Source of the DNA: Oopsacas minuta
Taxonomy: Eukaryota > Porifera > Hexactinellida > Lyssacinosida > Leucopsacidae
Reading direction: 5' to 3'
Assembly (NCBI GenBank): GCA_024704765.1
Contig: JAKMXF010000354.1
Span: 372,690-436,689 of the forward strand
Length of the DNA: 64,000 nucleotides
Shown here: positions 10,437 through 20,294 of the stretch, piece after piece
Layout of the letters: each line of letters begins with the position of its first letter
How positions within the stretch are numbered: position 1 is the first letter of the stretch
Notes under the pieces: model-generated
What the model was told of the DNA's origin: nothing
Seen by the model: only the letters and a program-made list of their open reading frames with translations
Databases searched by the model: none
Translations under genes and position numbers: made by a program

Positions 10437-11342
10437 TTATTTATGTTCGTATATGCCTGAATAATAGTGAGTTATAATTCCATAGTCTGTAGCTGTAATT
10501 ATATGAAATTCATTACTCAATGCTAAACCAACTAATCGAGAACTATAGCCACCAGGATTTCCGTAGTATCGTAGTCTACCATTGAGATACCAAACTGCTA
10601 GCTTATCACATGTGTAGCTACCGATGAGTAAATTACTCAGAGGATCGAGACAGGTAAAACCCATAAGGGGACTTTTGAAATGAGAGCAGTTCAATTTTAC
10701 AGTTTGCAAAAGTTCTTTTGTAGATAATGAATAGCGTAGAATTATATTCCGTCTAAGTCCTGAACACAGAACTACCATATTATCATCCTGTATTCTAATA
10801 GCAAGAGGACGACACATTTGTTGAATAGTGAAAGCTCCAACCTTATCTAAATCCAGTGAATAGATATCAATTTGAGTATTTTCTAGGGCAATTAATGGTC
10901 TAGGATCGAAAAATGTATAAATTTTATCGTCTTTATCGCAATAGAAAATATTGATTTTCTTGCTCTTGGCATTATAACCATTCCATCGAGTTAGTTCATC
11001 ATTTATCCCTGTTGTTAGCATTATGTTATCTGATAAATGCAAGCCTATTAGACAAAAAGAGGGAAATATGTCATAAATTGTCACCAAGTCTCCATCTAAA
11101 GTGTAGATCTTAACCAAGGTATGGTGCCTATCGAGGGTTTCAGTGAGTACAGCCATTAGTGATCTGGTAGAGTGAAGACAAAATGCTCGGAGAGAGCTTA
11201 AAGTATCAAATTCTCTATATTTGTTCTTAGTAAACCGATAAATTTCTTTGAGTTTATGAGTAGAATTTGTTTCAATTTTCTGTTTCTTAATTATTGCCTC
11301 TTTAACTTTTACTTCTTTGTCACTGGAAGTACGTTTTGGCAT
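10437..11342 (-). CDS. Orphan beta-propeller-like protein, intact copy of a tandem pair
   Basis: A 301-residue intronless frame. The first ~25 residues are Lys-rich (KKQK) and could be a nuclear signal. The rest has repeated strand-turn patterns typical of WD40-like propellers (VKIYTLDGDLVTIYD, DNMVVLCSG, LAVWYLNGRLRYYG, GIITHYY), but no classical WD repeats that I can name, and at this length it would be a small or partial propeller. It has a diverged, frameshifted copy about 250 bases upstream on the same strand, so this is the functional-looking member of a tandem duplication. It converges with the 1521-codon orphan, 146 bases away. Confidence 0.65.
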   Translation of the reverse strand: MPKRTSSDKEVKVKEAIIKKQKIETNSTHKLKEIYRFTKNKYREFDTLSSLRAFCLHSTRSLMAVLTETLDRHHTLVKIYTLDGDLVTIYDIFPSFCLIGLHLSDNIMLTTGINDELTRWNGYNAKSKKINIFYCDKDDKIYTFFDPRPLIALENTQIDIYSLDLDKVGAFTIQQMCRPLAIRIQDDNMVVLCSGLRRNIILRYSLSTKELLQTVKLNCSHFKSPLMGFTCLDPLSNLLIGSYTCDKLAVWYLNGRLRYYGNPGGYSSRLVGLALSNEFHIITATDYGIITHYYSGIYEHK

Positions 11343-11469
11343 AATAACAATAATATAGATTATCTAGCATAAGCCTAAACTCCTAAATAACAAAAAGATG
11401 GCCCGTGGCCACCTCTATTACCCTAAATAGTACATGTATACCGCAATAAACAATATTAATGAGATACCA

Positions 11470-11560
11470 GTAAATATTTCCTCAAATAGCAAGAGTCGCG
11501 TATTAGCAAGGAAATTCTTGCCAAATACGAATAATAGCGAATTTCACTGAATTTCATTAT
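11470..11560. repeat. Short dispersed repeat, copy A
   Basis: This AT-rich block shares an ordered set of words with 30893-30985: TCCTC, AATAGCAAG, TATTAGC, AGGAAA, TTCTTG and AAATAC. Parts are inverted relative to each other (TCCTC...AGGA, AATAGC...), so it can fold. It is probably a small MITE-like element. Boundaries are approximate. Confidence 0.5.
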
Positions 11561-11597
11561 AAAATTATTACAATCTCACTAAACACGTAAAATAAGA

Positions 11598-12503
11598 TTA
11601 TCTAAGTTCATATACACGAATAAGACCATTAGAAATTGAGTAAATTATGTGAAACTCATCAGTTATGGATAAACCAACAAATCGACACCCACGGCCATAG
11701 TTCGAAATACCAACACCAGGACATCGGTAGTATCGTAAGCTACCATTGAGATACCAAACTGCTAGTCTCCTGGTTTATCACAGCCAATGATTAAATTATC
11801 CAGAGGATCAAAACAGAGAAACAACCTAGAGGTAATTTGGAAAAAAGCTGAGTTAAATTTAACAGTTTGAAGAAGTTCTTTTGTAGACAATGAATAGCGC
11901 AGAATTTTACTCCAGTGAGGTTGAAGTTTTGAACACATGACCACCATATTATCTTCTTGTATTCTAATAGTAACAGGACAACACAATTTTTGAATACTGA
12001 ATGCTCCAATATTTTCCAAATCGGGTGAATAAATATAAATTTGAGTATTTTCTTCTTCAGTAAATGTTTTAGAACCTACAATTACATAAATGTTATCGTC
12101 TTTATCACAATCGAAACAAAAATCTTGCATAAAACTGAAGTTCTTAACATTATAACCATTCTGAAGAGTTATTCCATGATATGACTCTGTTGTGAGCATT
12201 ATGTTATCTGATAAATACATATTTATTGGAATCAGAGATCGAGGCGATGTGTTCACAACTTGTTACTAAGTCTCCATCTAAAGTGTAGATTCTAATAAAT
12301 GCATGGAGGTTCCAATAATTAGCTTCAGCGATTACAGCTATTAGTGATTTGGTAGAGCGAAGACATAACGCTCGGAGAGAGCTAAAAGTATCAAATTCTT
12401 TATATTCGTTCTCATTAAACAGATAAATGTGACGAGAATCTATACCTTCTATTTTCTGTTTCCCAACAATATTCTCTTTTACTTTTGTGTCAGGTTTTAG
12501 CAT
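11598..12503 (-). pseudogene. Frameshifted copy of the propeller-like orphan
   Basis: This is a tandem copy of the gene at 10437-11342. Similarity runs along the whole length, from the Lys-rich start (KVKENIVGKQKIE) through IYTLDGDLVT, LSDNIMLTT, RYSLSTKELLQTVK and DNMVV to a final LAVWYLNG and GLIRVYE. Two frame breaks interrupt it: one just after the DGDLVT codons near 12255-12265 (4 extra bases relative to the intact copy), and one near 11760-11775 (8 extra bases, in a stretch reading DKPGD then stop). No GT/AG pair obviously removes them. It is probably a decayed duplicate; assembly errors or a cryptic intron are the alternatives. Upstream of its start a run of seven or more G residues (12680s) is unusual for this AT-rich region. 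Confidence 0.7.
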
Positions 12504-12952
12504 AACTATACAGATTACGTAATTAGTATACATACCTATGTTCAATTCATCACTAATCTCCCTATAAAAACTGCTATAAACTATAGTATTTGTGAAAACT
12601 AACATTCTAAATGCTATTAGGCTATTACGTATACATACCGACAGTGTTACCTCTAATTTCAGGGGTAGCGCATCTGACGGGGGGGGTGGTGTCAAAATTC
12701 TGAAGAGAACAACCAATAATCTGGGTGATATGTACAGATAAACATTTTTGAGCAAAATATCCCACGATTCACACTGCATAACTAATTTGGCAATTTATCT
12801 GTTCAAGTCACTAAGATTGTGACAGCAGGTAAAGTTGAAAATATTCTAGCTTAGAATTGTGTATTTATATCCTACAATAATCTAGAAGTTACTACAATCT
12901 GTTTACACTAGGTAACAGATGAGAGAGAGAGAGCTAAAATCTTACAATAATT

Positions 12953-13861
12953 ATGGCTGAATCAAGAGAAGACAGACTGGGAGAGTGTCCAGCTGATACA
13001 GAATTTGTCGGTAAAGCTGATATCTGCAAAGGTTGTCCTGGAAGAGATTACTGCTCAAAGAGTTCAGGCATTGATCCAGATCAGAAGTTCATTGATGTAC
13101 GTATGAACGCAATAAGAAATAAGATATTAATTATGTCAGCGAAGGGTGGAGTAGGAAAATCAACATTAGTCACGTGTCTGGCTATTTCCCTGGCAAAGAA
13201 TGGATCAAAAGTTGGTGTAATTGATTTAGATATATGTGGACCTAGCATTCCATTAATGTTAGGAATTAAACACGAGAATATAATACATTCTGAATACGGT
13301 TGGAAACCGATCATATCTCCTTATTTCGGGATCAAGGTAGTTTCAAGTCAATCTCTCCTAGAATCCTCAGATTCAGCTGTCGTATGGAGAGGGCCAAGGA
13401 AGACAAATCTAGTAAAGACCTTTGTGAAGGATGTGTTCTGGGGCAGGCTAGACTATCTCCTATTCGATCTTCCACCTGGTACTTCAGACGAGCACTTAAC
13501 CTCGACTAAGGTATTAAAAAGCGTGAAATTAAAAGGAGTCTTGCTAGTTACAACTCCACATAAGTTAGCTAAAGACACGATGTGCAAATGTGTAGATTTC
13601 TGTAGGAAAGTGGATGTACCAGTAATAGGAGTTATTGAAAACATGTCACTATATAAATGTCCTTGCTGTGGAGAAACTACAGAAATATACCCAGATGGAG
13701 GAGTAAGCGAGGTGCTGGAGAGAGAAATGGGAGTACAAATGCTAGGTAAACTACCTTTTGAGGACAAACTATCAGAACTAGGAGAGGATAAACTGCTGGA
13801 GGAAGATAGTATCAAGAAGATTGTGGAATATGTCCAGCCTATATGTAAATATATATCATAA
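12953..13861 (+). CDS. NUBP1: Cytosolic Fe-S scaffold P-loop ATPase, NUBP1/Nbp35 type
   Basis: A 302-residue intronless frame; human NUBP1 is 320. The N-terminus carries four cysteines at 12, 25, 28 and 34 (C-x12-C-x2-C-x5-C), the ferredoxin-like site that separates NUBP1 from NUBP2. The deviant Walker A, SAKGGVGKST, is near residue 60, followed by DLDICGPSIP, the DLPPGTSDEHL switch, and a CPCC pair near 238 that bridges a shared cluster between subunits. NUBP1 with NUBP2 builds 4Fe-4S clusters and hands them to cytosolic and nuclear proteins through the CIA pathway. It is transcribed away from the pseudogene. An odd detail is a GAGA-rich leader (gagagagagag) about 20-35 bases before the ATG. 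Confidence 0.93.
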   Translation: MAESREDRLGECPADTEFVGKADICKGCPGRDYCSKSSGIDPDQKFIDVRMNAIRNKILIMSAKGGVGKSTLVTCLAISLAKNGSKVGVIDLDICGPSIPLMLGIKHENIIHSEYGWKPIISPYFGIKVVSSQSLLESSDSAVVWRGPRKTNLVKTFVKDVFWGRLDYLLFDLPPGTSDEHLTSTKVLKSVKLKGVLLVTTPHKLAKDTMCKCVDFCRKVDVPVIGVIENMSLYKCPCCGETTEIYPDGGVSEVLEREMGVQMLGKLPFEDKLSELGEDKLLEEDSIKKIVEYVQPICKYIS

Positions 13862-13895
13862 TTCGTAATACTGTATTCTGTATATAATAATATAA

Positions 13896-14045
13896 GGCGA
13901 TGATCGTTCCGCAAGATGAACACCCTTTTGTTAACAGTAGTTTGATAGCAAAGGTGACTTTTCAGGATTTTTGAAAAGTGACCTTTCGCTGTTGTATAAC
14001 GTATTTCCATACTCATTTGTGTTCTTCGTTTGAACGCTCATCGCC
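13896..14045. repeat. 150-bp foldback element with ~14-bp terminal inverted repeats (MITE-like)
   Basis: The ends are inverted copies: ggcgatgatcgttc at 13896 and gaacgctcatcgcc at 14045, with one mismatch. The similarity continues inward (gaacac, then caaaggtgacttttca against its inverse near the centre), so almost the whole unit folds into one imperfect hairpin. No transposase is present and I see no clear target-site duplication. It lies 35 bases past the NUBP1 stop and so may be part of its 3' UTR. Confidence 0.7.
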
Positions 14046-14504
14046 GTTAGACAAACCCATAATATAATATAAAAAGCATGAATACAGAACCAACGGGTAG
14101 TCAAAAGCCAAAAAATATATGATTACATGGCGACGGTACTGTTAAACTGGTCGCTAGTACAGGTATCAGTTATAGAGAGTAAACAGATGATGACAGAACT
14201 CTAACTATAAATACATGAAAGAATTATAAAACAACATACAAACTACATACCTACAAACTTCTTGTGATATACCATAGCTCATATCTGAATAAGATTCTGT
14301 GACATCATGATCCTCTGTGTAGTTCAATAGCTACTCCTCCTCCTACAAGAATAACATTGTGCGTCCTATATTACTCAAACAAGGTATTGTTTTGAATTGA
14401 GAGTTTATGAGAAATTATATCAATTTATTAGTCGAAGAAATATAGGTTTATAGTGATAAAGAATAAGTTATCATAATCCTACTCAGTCACCTTGTATAAT
14501 AGCT
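14046..14504. other. Intergenic gap between convergent NUBP1 and DNAJC8
   Basis: No convincing coding frame or RNA gene seen. The last ~100 bases should hold DNAJC8 3' end signals. Confidence 0.4.
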
Positions 14505-15327
14505 CTAAACTCTTTTCTCAGTCTTCAGTTTAGGAGGTTTAAGGCCTTTGCTCTTCTTTGTTTTTCCGCCTCCTTTCTGGAAGTCTCTCCAATCAGATAC
14601 TCGCTCTCCTCTATGAGATTCCCATTCTACATCCCACTCCTTCTGTTTCTTAGCTTTATCTTCTTCTTCAATTTCTTGCTCTCTCTGTCTCTTCTTCTCA
14701 CTCATTTCTCTTGTCTCCAATTCACGTCTACGTCTCTCAAGGTCTGCAAACATTTTAAGAGTTGTAGCACGTAGATACTGTTCAAATTTAGCTGGATCAT
14801 CCTCATCTATCTTATCACGACCTTGTTTCTTTGCTAATCGTCGTCTTTTCTTAAGCTCGTCTTCACACAAGGACTTAGCATCCGATATTACTCTTTGACA
14901 TTGTCCCAACATTTCCTCATCCTGTAGTTGTCTAGAACATATGAGATAGAATATTGTGAGTCACAAATTAGAACCTTAAAACTGACTTGTACGCTTTGCT
15001 TAAAGCTTCAAAAGCTACTTGTGCCTTATCCCTGTTATCAATATTCTTATCCGGATGAATTATCATAGAGAGACGTCTGTATATCTTCTTAATCTCCTCC
15101 ATACTAGACTCAGGATGTACCTGTAGAACCTCGTAAGGATTAAGATTGAAGTATGATGCTCCTTGTTTGGTTAGACGTTCTATCTGTGTTACTGCTGTTA
15201 GAACAGAATCTCTCTTCTCTATTGATTTAACTTCACTTATAAATTCAGTTAATGTGTCTTCTGATTGAGAATCAAGCTCAGTTGTTGGTGGATTATTAAC
15301 TGGATTCGCATGAATGCCTTCAGCCAT
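14505..15327 (-). CDS. DNAJC8: Spliceosome-associated J-domain protein DNAJC8 (SPF31)
   Basis: Two exons, 15327-14975 and 14931-14505, joined in phase 2 across a 43-base intron, give 259 residues (human 253). The J domain is at residues 62-115: NPYEVLQVHPESSMEEIKK, then the HPDK motif at IIHPDKNID. The C-terminal half is a charged coiled coil rich in Lys, Glu and Arg (KKRRRLAKKQG, REMSEKKRQRE) and ends in a Lys-rich tail. DNAJC8 is found in U2-containing spliceosomes and binds SRPK1. The intron is among the shortest here, with a non-consensus donor (gttcta) but a clean ctag acceptor. Confidence 0.93.
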
Positions 15328-15551
15328 CTAATTATTAATAACATAATATTATCTATTAATTAACATTCTTATCGTTGTCATGGTAGTTACAACATTTGAT
15401 TTAAGACAAACGATAATTAATTGTTCTAGAAAATACTGAATAATAGATAAATACGATTTAATGATGTAGTATTCAGAAATGTATATATATATATATACTC
15501 TACGTATACGTAAATAGCCATTTGATCAGGTAGGTAGGTAAAGTGACTGGG

Positions 15552-16676
15552 TTACATCTTGAGACGCTCCAGGGGCTCTGATAACTCCTCAAGTCGTTTG
15601 GAAGGCTTACCCTTCAGTGCATTAGTAGATACTTTGAATGCATCTGGGTTGAATTGTAGATGATCCATGGTTTCTCGTTTGATCGGTTTAGCTAATTCTT
15701 CTAGTCGATTAGAAGCTACTGCGTATAAAGAGGCTTGACTCACAAACCAGGCTACATCTCTAGAGGGCTGATATCTATCAGACAGACTCTTACTCTTGCT
15801 TAGATCGATAGTGCGAGAAGAAGCATTCGCGCTTTTTGCCACCTCAGAAACATCCCATTGTGGGGACCGTACTTGTTCAGGGTAGCGATGTTTGGGCTTA
15901 GAAAGCTCTTCAGTCCTTTCAGAGGAGGAGTGCATCTTAGCTGCAGTGCTTACAGCGCTCTGAACTGACCGGGGCTCCTTATAGTCATAGTGAGTGCCTT
16001 TAGCTGATGCTAGTCTAGCTGTATGAGGACGTACTTTAGCTGTACGAGCATTATCACAGACCTGCCAAATTGGAGAAGAACGTCCACAAGAGAATGCATT
16101 ATTGGGACGGTCCATGGTGTCTATAAAGTCTTGTGGAGGTTCTTTGTGTTGTGCCAGGCGTAACAAACGATCAGTGGGACGAGCCATCAGAGCAGCATCT
16201 CCCACCTCCCATATAGGGGAGGACCGTCCACATGAGAAAGCATGTTCAGAGATATGCTCAGTCTCCATTCTAAAGCTCTTCTTAGCTAAAGCTAAACTCT
16301 CCACACGAGATGATGGATTGGCAATGAGAGCATACCTACTGATTGGACGGATAGGTTCCTGATTACCCCAGCGGAGTTCTGGCCAGAACGAAGTCTCCCA
16401 GGTAGATTTTGTCTGTTTCGGGAGGGATAGGGTAAGGAACCGAGTAGGAGCAGGAGAACTCTTGATTCTACGTACGTGATGTGTGTGAGGTAAGTGAGTA
16501 CGGTGAGCTTCTACAGAACTGAATGCCAACTGTCTAGATTTGTTACTTCTGGTGTGAGGAGCTGTCTTAGAGGCACTGTTTGGTTTGTTTAAATTGTCAG
16601 TAATAGAACCGTCACTCTCTGAACGCTTATGGGACTGCTTTACACCCATAGTATCATCTGAAACTGAGGAGGGCAT
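15552..16676 (-). CDS. THEG-repeat protein (sperm microtubule-associated type)
   Basis: A 374-residue intronless frame. At least six copies of the THEG signature R-x-x-[ED]-L-[AS]-x-P/S-K occur: RLLRLAQHK, RTEELSKPK, RTIDLSKSK, RLEELAKPIK and RLEELSEPLE among them. Each follows a short block with W or Y and the spacing of about 30-40 residues typical of the family. A further repeat, AFSCGRSSPIW, occurs twice exactly, at about 155 and 195. THEG (SPMAP2) proteins are found in spermatids and sperm flagella, on microtubules. The N-terminus is basic and Ser-rich. The family call rests on the repeat; the exact orthologue cannot be fixed. Confidence 0.8.
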   Translation of the reverse strand: MPSSVSDDTMGVKQSHKRSESDGSITDNLNKPNSASKTAPHTRSNKSRQLAFSSVEAHRTHLPHTHHVRRIKSSPAPTRFLTLSLPKQTKSTWETSFWPELRWGNQEPIRPISRYALIANPSSRVESLALAKKSFRMETEHISEHAFSCGRSSPIWEVGDAALMARPTDRLLRLAQHKEPPQDFIDTMDRPNNAFSCGRSSPIWQVCDNARTAKVRPHTARLASAKGTHYDYKEPRSVQSAVSTAAKMHSSSERTEELSKPKHRYPEQVRSPQWDVSEVAKSANASSRTIDLSKSKSLSDRYQPSRDVAWFVSQASLYAVASNRLEELAKPIKRETMDHLQFNPDAFKVSTNALKGKPSKRLEELSEPLERLKM

Positions 16677-17022
16677 CAGCTAATTAATCAGAATAATATA
16701 GGTTAACAAGATTAGGTAGGTTATTAACATTATAAAACGTCACGTCGATAGACTGGAATGCTATCATTTCTATTGAATAGAAGCCTGAAGGTGTTAAATG
16801 TGACTGTGGAGGTGTCGCACTGCCGCACGGACACAAGGAGGTACTGACTGTCGCCGCAAATCGTTATCGCTATGTGAGCATCTATAGGAGCTGCACTCAC
16901 CAGTAGTATACTTCATCATTATATATATTCATATATGTTTATACAATATAATATATATACAACTAAGAATGTAAATATATTCGACTGACTGTATATAAAC
17001 AGCTAAGATCAGCAGTTTGTGA
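16677..17022. other. Intergenic gap with a more GC-rich core
   Basis: About 345 bases. A stretch at 16790-16900 is clearly richer in GC than its surroundings, and a 30-codon plus-strand frame ends inside it. No RNA gene I can name. The right side is (AT)-rich and low-complexity. Confidence 0.35.
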
Positions 17023-17931
17023 TTAATCACAATAAATATCTAACGGAATCGCTCTACTTATAAATCTATCAACCTTACTTTTCATATCCTCTACAACAGG
17101 ATACCAAAATGAATGAGGTACAGTTATTTCCAGTATTACAACAAGAGTTATACATATTCCATCTCTATCTCCTCCCGTGTGATCTACCCCCGCTACTCCT
17201 ATTACTTTAGGCTCAGCTTTCTTATCCTTCAAAATATCCCTCACTTTCTCACACACGTGATGTCTGACTTTACCAGCTGTAGGTACCTGTATTACAGGTA
17301 AACTCTTGTTGTCATTGAGTAGTACCTGTGTCACACCTTCCTGTCTATTCACACATATTAATCTAACTATAAAGAATTTGTAAGGTAAGACACCAGGTAG
17401 ATATTCCAGTTTATTTTTATTCATTAACCATTTCTGTGTACAGTCTATGAGAGGAATAACATCCCACATTCGCATATTCTGTGTAATGCTATAACTCTTC
17501 AAATCAAACCATCCAGCTTGTATGGACTCTTTATCAGCTTTATCTTTACTCTTTAACTCACCACCAATTACATTACAGTAAAATGTGAATCTTAACCATC
17601 TTCCTCCTCCAGCTTCTACCATCACTAGTGAGACAGGTTGTACCTGTAGTCCTGTCTCTTCTAGTACCTCTCTCATACATCCTTGTTCTATGGTCTCACC
17701 GAGTTCCATGCGTCCAGCTGGTAGGTACCATGTCCCTCTACAGGACTCCTTAGCTTCTTGCATTAATAGTACTTTACCATTGTCAATACAAACTCCTGCT
17801 ACAATGTAGTTAATGCTTCTCTTTACTTCTAGAGGTATGCCTACTTCAATTTCTGGACACGATGAGATAGGATACGGCTTGTAGTCCAGAACGGAGGATA
17901 ATTCCTCCAAATGCTTATCCTTCTCAGCCAC
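17023..17931 (-). CDS. NUDT18: Nudix hydrolase, NUDT18-like
   Basis: An intronless 302-residue frame (human NUDT18 is 323). The Nudix box is complete at about residues 72-94, with GRMELGETIEQGC then REVLEETGLQ, including the catalytic EExxEE-type glutamates. INYIVAGVCIDNGKVLLMQEAK leads into it as in NUDT18, and the C-terminal half continues with the family's second lobe. NUDT18 hydrolyses oxidised nucleotides such as 8-oxo-dGDP and so protects nucleotide pools. The gene lies between the THEG-repeat gene and the ubiquitin-like-domain orphan, all on the same strand with separate gaps. Confidence 0.85.
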   Translation of the reverse strand: MAEKDKHLEELSSVLDYKPYPISSCPEIEVGIPLEVKRSINYIVAGVCIDNGKVLLMQEAKESCRGTWYLPAGRMELGETIEQGCMREVLEETGLQVQPVSLVMVEAGGGRWLRFTFYCNVIGGELKSKDKADKESIQAGWFDLKSYSITQNMRMWDVIPLIDCTQKWLMNKNKLEYLPGVLPYKFFIVRLICVNRQEGVTQVLLNDNKSLPVIQVPTAGKVRHHVCEKVRDILKDKKAEPKVIGVAGVDHTGGDRDGICITLVVILEITVPHSFWYPVVEDMKSKVDRFISRAIPLDIYCD

Positions 17932-18324
17932 TAATTCAAGTAAAATATTATTGCATCAAGAGTTGTATATTTTAGCAGATCTATATTTATGTCCAAAAGG
18001 CCAATCCTTATATGAAAGAGCGAAATGTGGAATAAGGGGAAACGGGACCCCAGAATTCAAGGTCACATGAAGTCTCTGATGGAAGTTTAACTATTCGATT
18101 TGCTGTATGGATATGAAATGATTAGCTCATCTCAGGGGGTAATTATCTCAATTCTAAGTTAATGTTAAGAGATTACCGTAGCTTTGACTGGGCAAAATAA
18201 TGCTGTTCTGTTAATTAGCGGAACAATATATACAAGAAACATTCGTGTGGAGCAAATATAGATTATACGTAGAATATTCAAATATGTTTTGGATAATATA
18301 AATCTAAAAAAAGTGGAAATATTT
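17932..18324. other. Intergenic gap
   Basis: No gene, RNA or repeat recognised. It should contain the NUDT18 promoter. Confidence 0.4.
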
Positions 18325-20121
18325 TCATACACTCTCAGATCTGACTATCTCAATAGCTTCTCCCAACCCTTTTATACAAAATGCGTATTCAGCTGTAGCC
18401 AGATGGACTAGAGTTGGAATTCTAAAGGGAGGGGGTTGGAATCGAGCCACAAGCTGTAGCATAAAGGGACCGATCAAGCGATCATTCTTATAATTCCAGG
18501 ATAAATATATGAGATATCCGTAGAGATCTTCGTCTAGAAATAGTCTACGATTCTCCTCTTGTAATAGCATAGCTGATAACAAAAGCTTAGCACACTTCAA
18601 GTATGCAGTGAGTAGCTTATTATCATGAATAGATTCGTTTCTAACTGGAGAGTTATTAGAAACGAATAACAGATCAAGAAATGGTACCATGGAAGCCCAA
18701 GAAGTCTGTTTCTCTTCCTCCGAGTCAGCTATGCTCTGATCTGTATTATATATGTAAAAGTCTTCAAAATAATCCACAAAATTCTGAACTTCATACTCTT
18801 TAGGAATTATATATACTGGGCTTTTCAAGAGGTACATAAAGAATAGAATTAGCGTGTAATTCATATCGAGATTATTCACAGATTTAAACTCTATCTGATC
18901 AATATCAGGCTTGAGGGTCTCCAGGATATGAGCATTTAACATGTAACTAGGCACGAAATGACACGAGGCAAGAGATGACACTAATCCTCCTATTACTGTA
19001 GCCATAAACGGGCTGCTTGTAGTACAAAACAAATTAGCTATCGCTCTAAGGAATTTATCATTTTTACCGAGTACCTTTTGACCTTGTGAAAACTCCCCAA
19101 ACCCTGCAATCAGTCCGAGAGCTGCTTCTTTTGTTTCCTCACAATTTATAAGAGGATCTAAGAACACATTCAGAGAAATGGTAAGTACACCTCGATTTAA
19201 TAGGTACACTCTCTCGGCCCAATTTTCACCAAAATCCCACAGTGTTAGCATACAAGCACGAGTTGTATCATAATCAGAATTGTCAATTGACCATTGCCAT
19301 ACCTGAATTATCTTATCTAATAATCCTTCTTGTACCAAGTATAGTCGTTGACACAGAGTGCCTTCGTCTCTCCAAGGTAGCAGAATATTAGAGTACATGT
19401 AGTTAAGACACCATTTTACTCGGTTAGCGTCACTCATTAATTCGTCATTAGTATAAGCAAGTGGTGAAGGAGTTCTGTCCTGGAGAATCTCTGAAGAATA
19501 TCTTTTTCTTTGAGGTGATATCTTTTTCTTCTCTTTCAATCCTAATCCTTTCATAATCTTGTATAATCTTGATTTGCTTTTCGATTTCTTATCATCATCT
19601 GGTGGAATTGGGTTTGACATTGTTCTAGAATCTATTGTGTTACTATTCAAATAAATTTTACAGAATCTAGATATTGAGTGTCCTTGTTTCACGAGGAGTC
19701 CCAACTTGTCCGAACTACAACGTCCGAAATAAATTAGTTGGAGCTGATCTCCCCCTCTGAGAGAGACATCCTGAGAAAGAGATTGGTAGTCAAACAGTAT
19801 CATCTCTTTGACAGACAGCTGTAGTTGACAGATGATAGGAATCTGTAATTTGTCAGAGATGAGTTGTTTCAGATCTCTAACTGTTTCTGGGAGTTCTTCT
19901 ATACGCAATAGCTCATTGTGTCTACGTGCTGTGTCTTCACAGTAACACTGTATAGTTAGAATAGCTGGTAAGTGGAGTCTACAACGTCGAAAATTCTCAT
20001 GCTTTGCTTGAGGAATAACTTCAAACGAACTTGTTAATTCCCGTGAATCCCTTCCTTGAAAATCTTGACCATATTCATCAGGATATCTCTGGGCCATAAT
20101 CTGTATAATTGTCAACTTCAA
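18325..20121 (-). CDS. Orphan with ubiquitin-like domain and helical-repeat C-terminus
   Basis: A 598-residue intronless frame. Residues about 48-130 look like a ubiquitin-like fold: LPAILTIQCYCEDTARRHN, then LPETVRDLKQLISDKLQIPIICQLQLSVKEMIL, then LSLRGGDQLQLIYF-like strands. A Lys-rich link follows (DDDKKSKSKSRLYKIMKGLGLKEKKKISPQRKR). The remaining ~370 residues are helical with Leu-rich repeats like Armadillo/HEAT, for example MLTLWDFGENWAERVYLLNRG and CAKLLLSAMLLQEENRRLF. I do not know a named family with this layout. It could be a ubiquitin-pathway adaptor, but that is inference only. The start could also be the MAQRYPDEYG methionine eight codons in. Confidence 0.7.
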   Translation of the reverse strand: MKLTIIQIMAQRYPDEYGQDFQGRDSRELTSSFEVIPQAKHENFRRCRLHLPAILTIQCYCEDTARRHNELLRIEELPETVRDLKQLISDKLQIPIICQLQLSVKEMILFDYQSLSQDVSLRGGDQLQLIYFGRCSSDKLGLLVKQGHSISRFCKIYLNSNTIDSRTMSNPIPPDDDKKSKSKSRLYKIMKGLGLKEKKKISPQRKRYSSEILQDRTPSPLAYTNDELMSDANRVKWCLNYMYSNILLPWRDEGTLCQRLYLVQEGLLDKIIQVWQWSIDNSDYDTTRACMLTLWDFGENWAERVYLLNRGVLTISLNVFLDPLINCEETKEAALGLIAGFGEFSQGQKVLGKNDKFLRAIANLFCTTSSPFMATVIGGLVSSLASCHFVPSYMLNAHILETLKPDIDQIEFKSVNNLDMNYTLILFFMYLLKSPVYIIPKEYEVQNFVDYFEDFYIYNTDQSIADSEEEKQTSWASMVPFLDLLFVSNNSPVRNESIHDNKLLTAYLKCAKLLLSAMLLQEENRRLFLDEDLYGYLIYLSWNYKNDRLIGPFMLQLVARFQPPPFRIPTLVHLATAEYAFCIKGLGEAIEIVRSESV

Positions 20122-20294
20122 GTACTGTAGAGTATTTATACAATGCTACCCACGTAATATCTAACAGGAAATTGAAACTAATGTTTCAATTGCATTATTT
20201 CAATTTGAAGAAATACGCTGATCAAAGTACCCTTAATGTTAACGTATAAATATTAATGAAACCAAAAATCTAATTATAATACTATTTTCGATGT

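Noticed and set aside
13453-14016. 187-codon minus-strand frame over the NUBP1 3' end
   Set aside because: Antisense to conserved NUBP1 codons and Ser-rich by mirror effect; it also runs into the foldback element.
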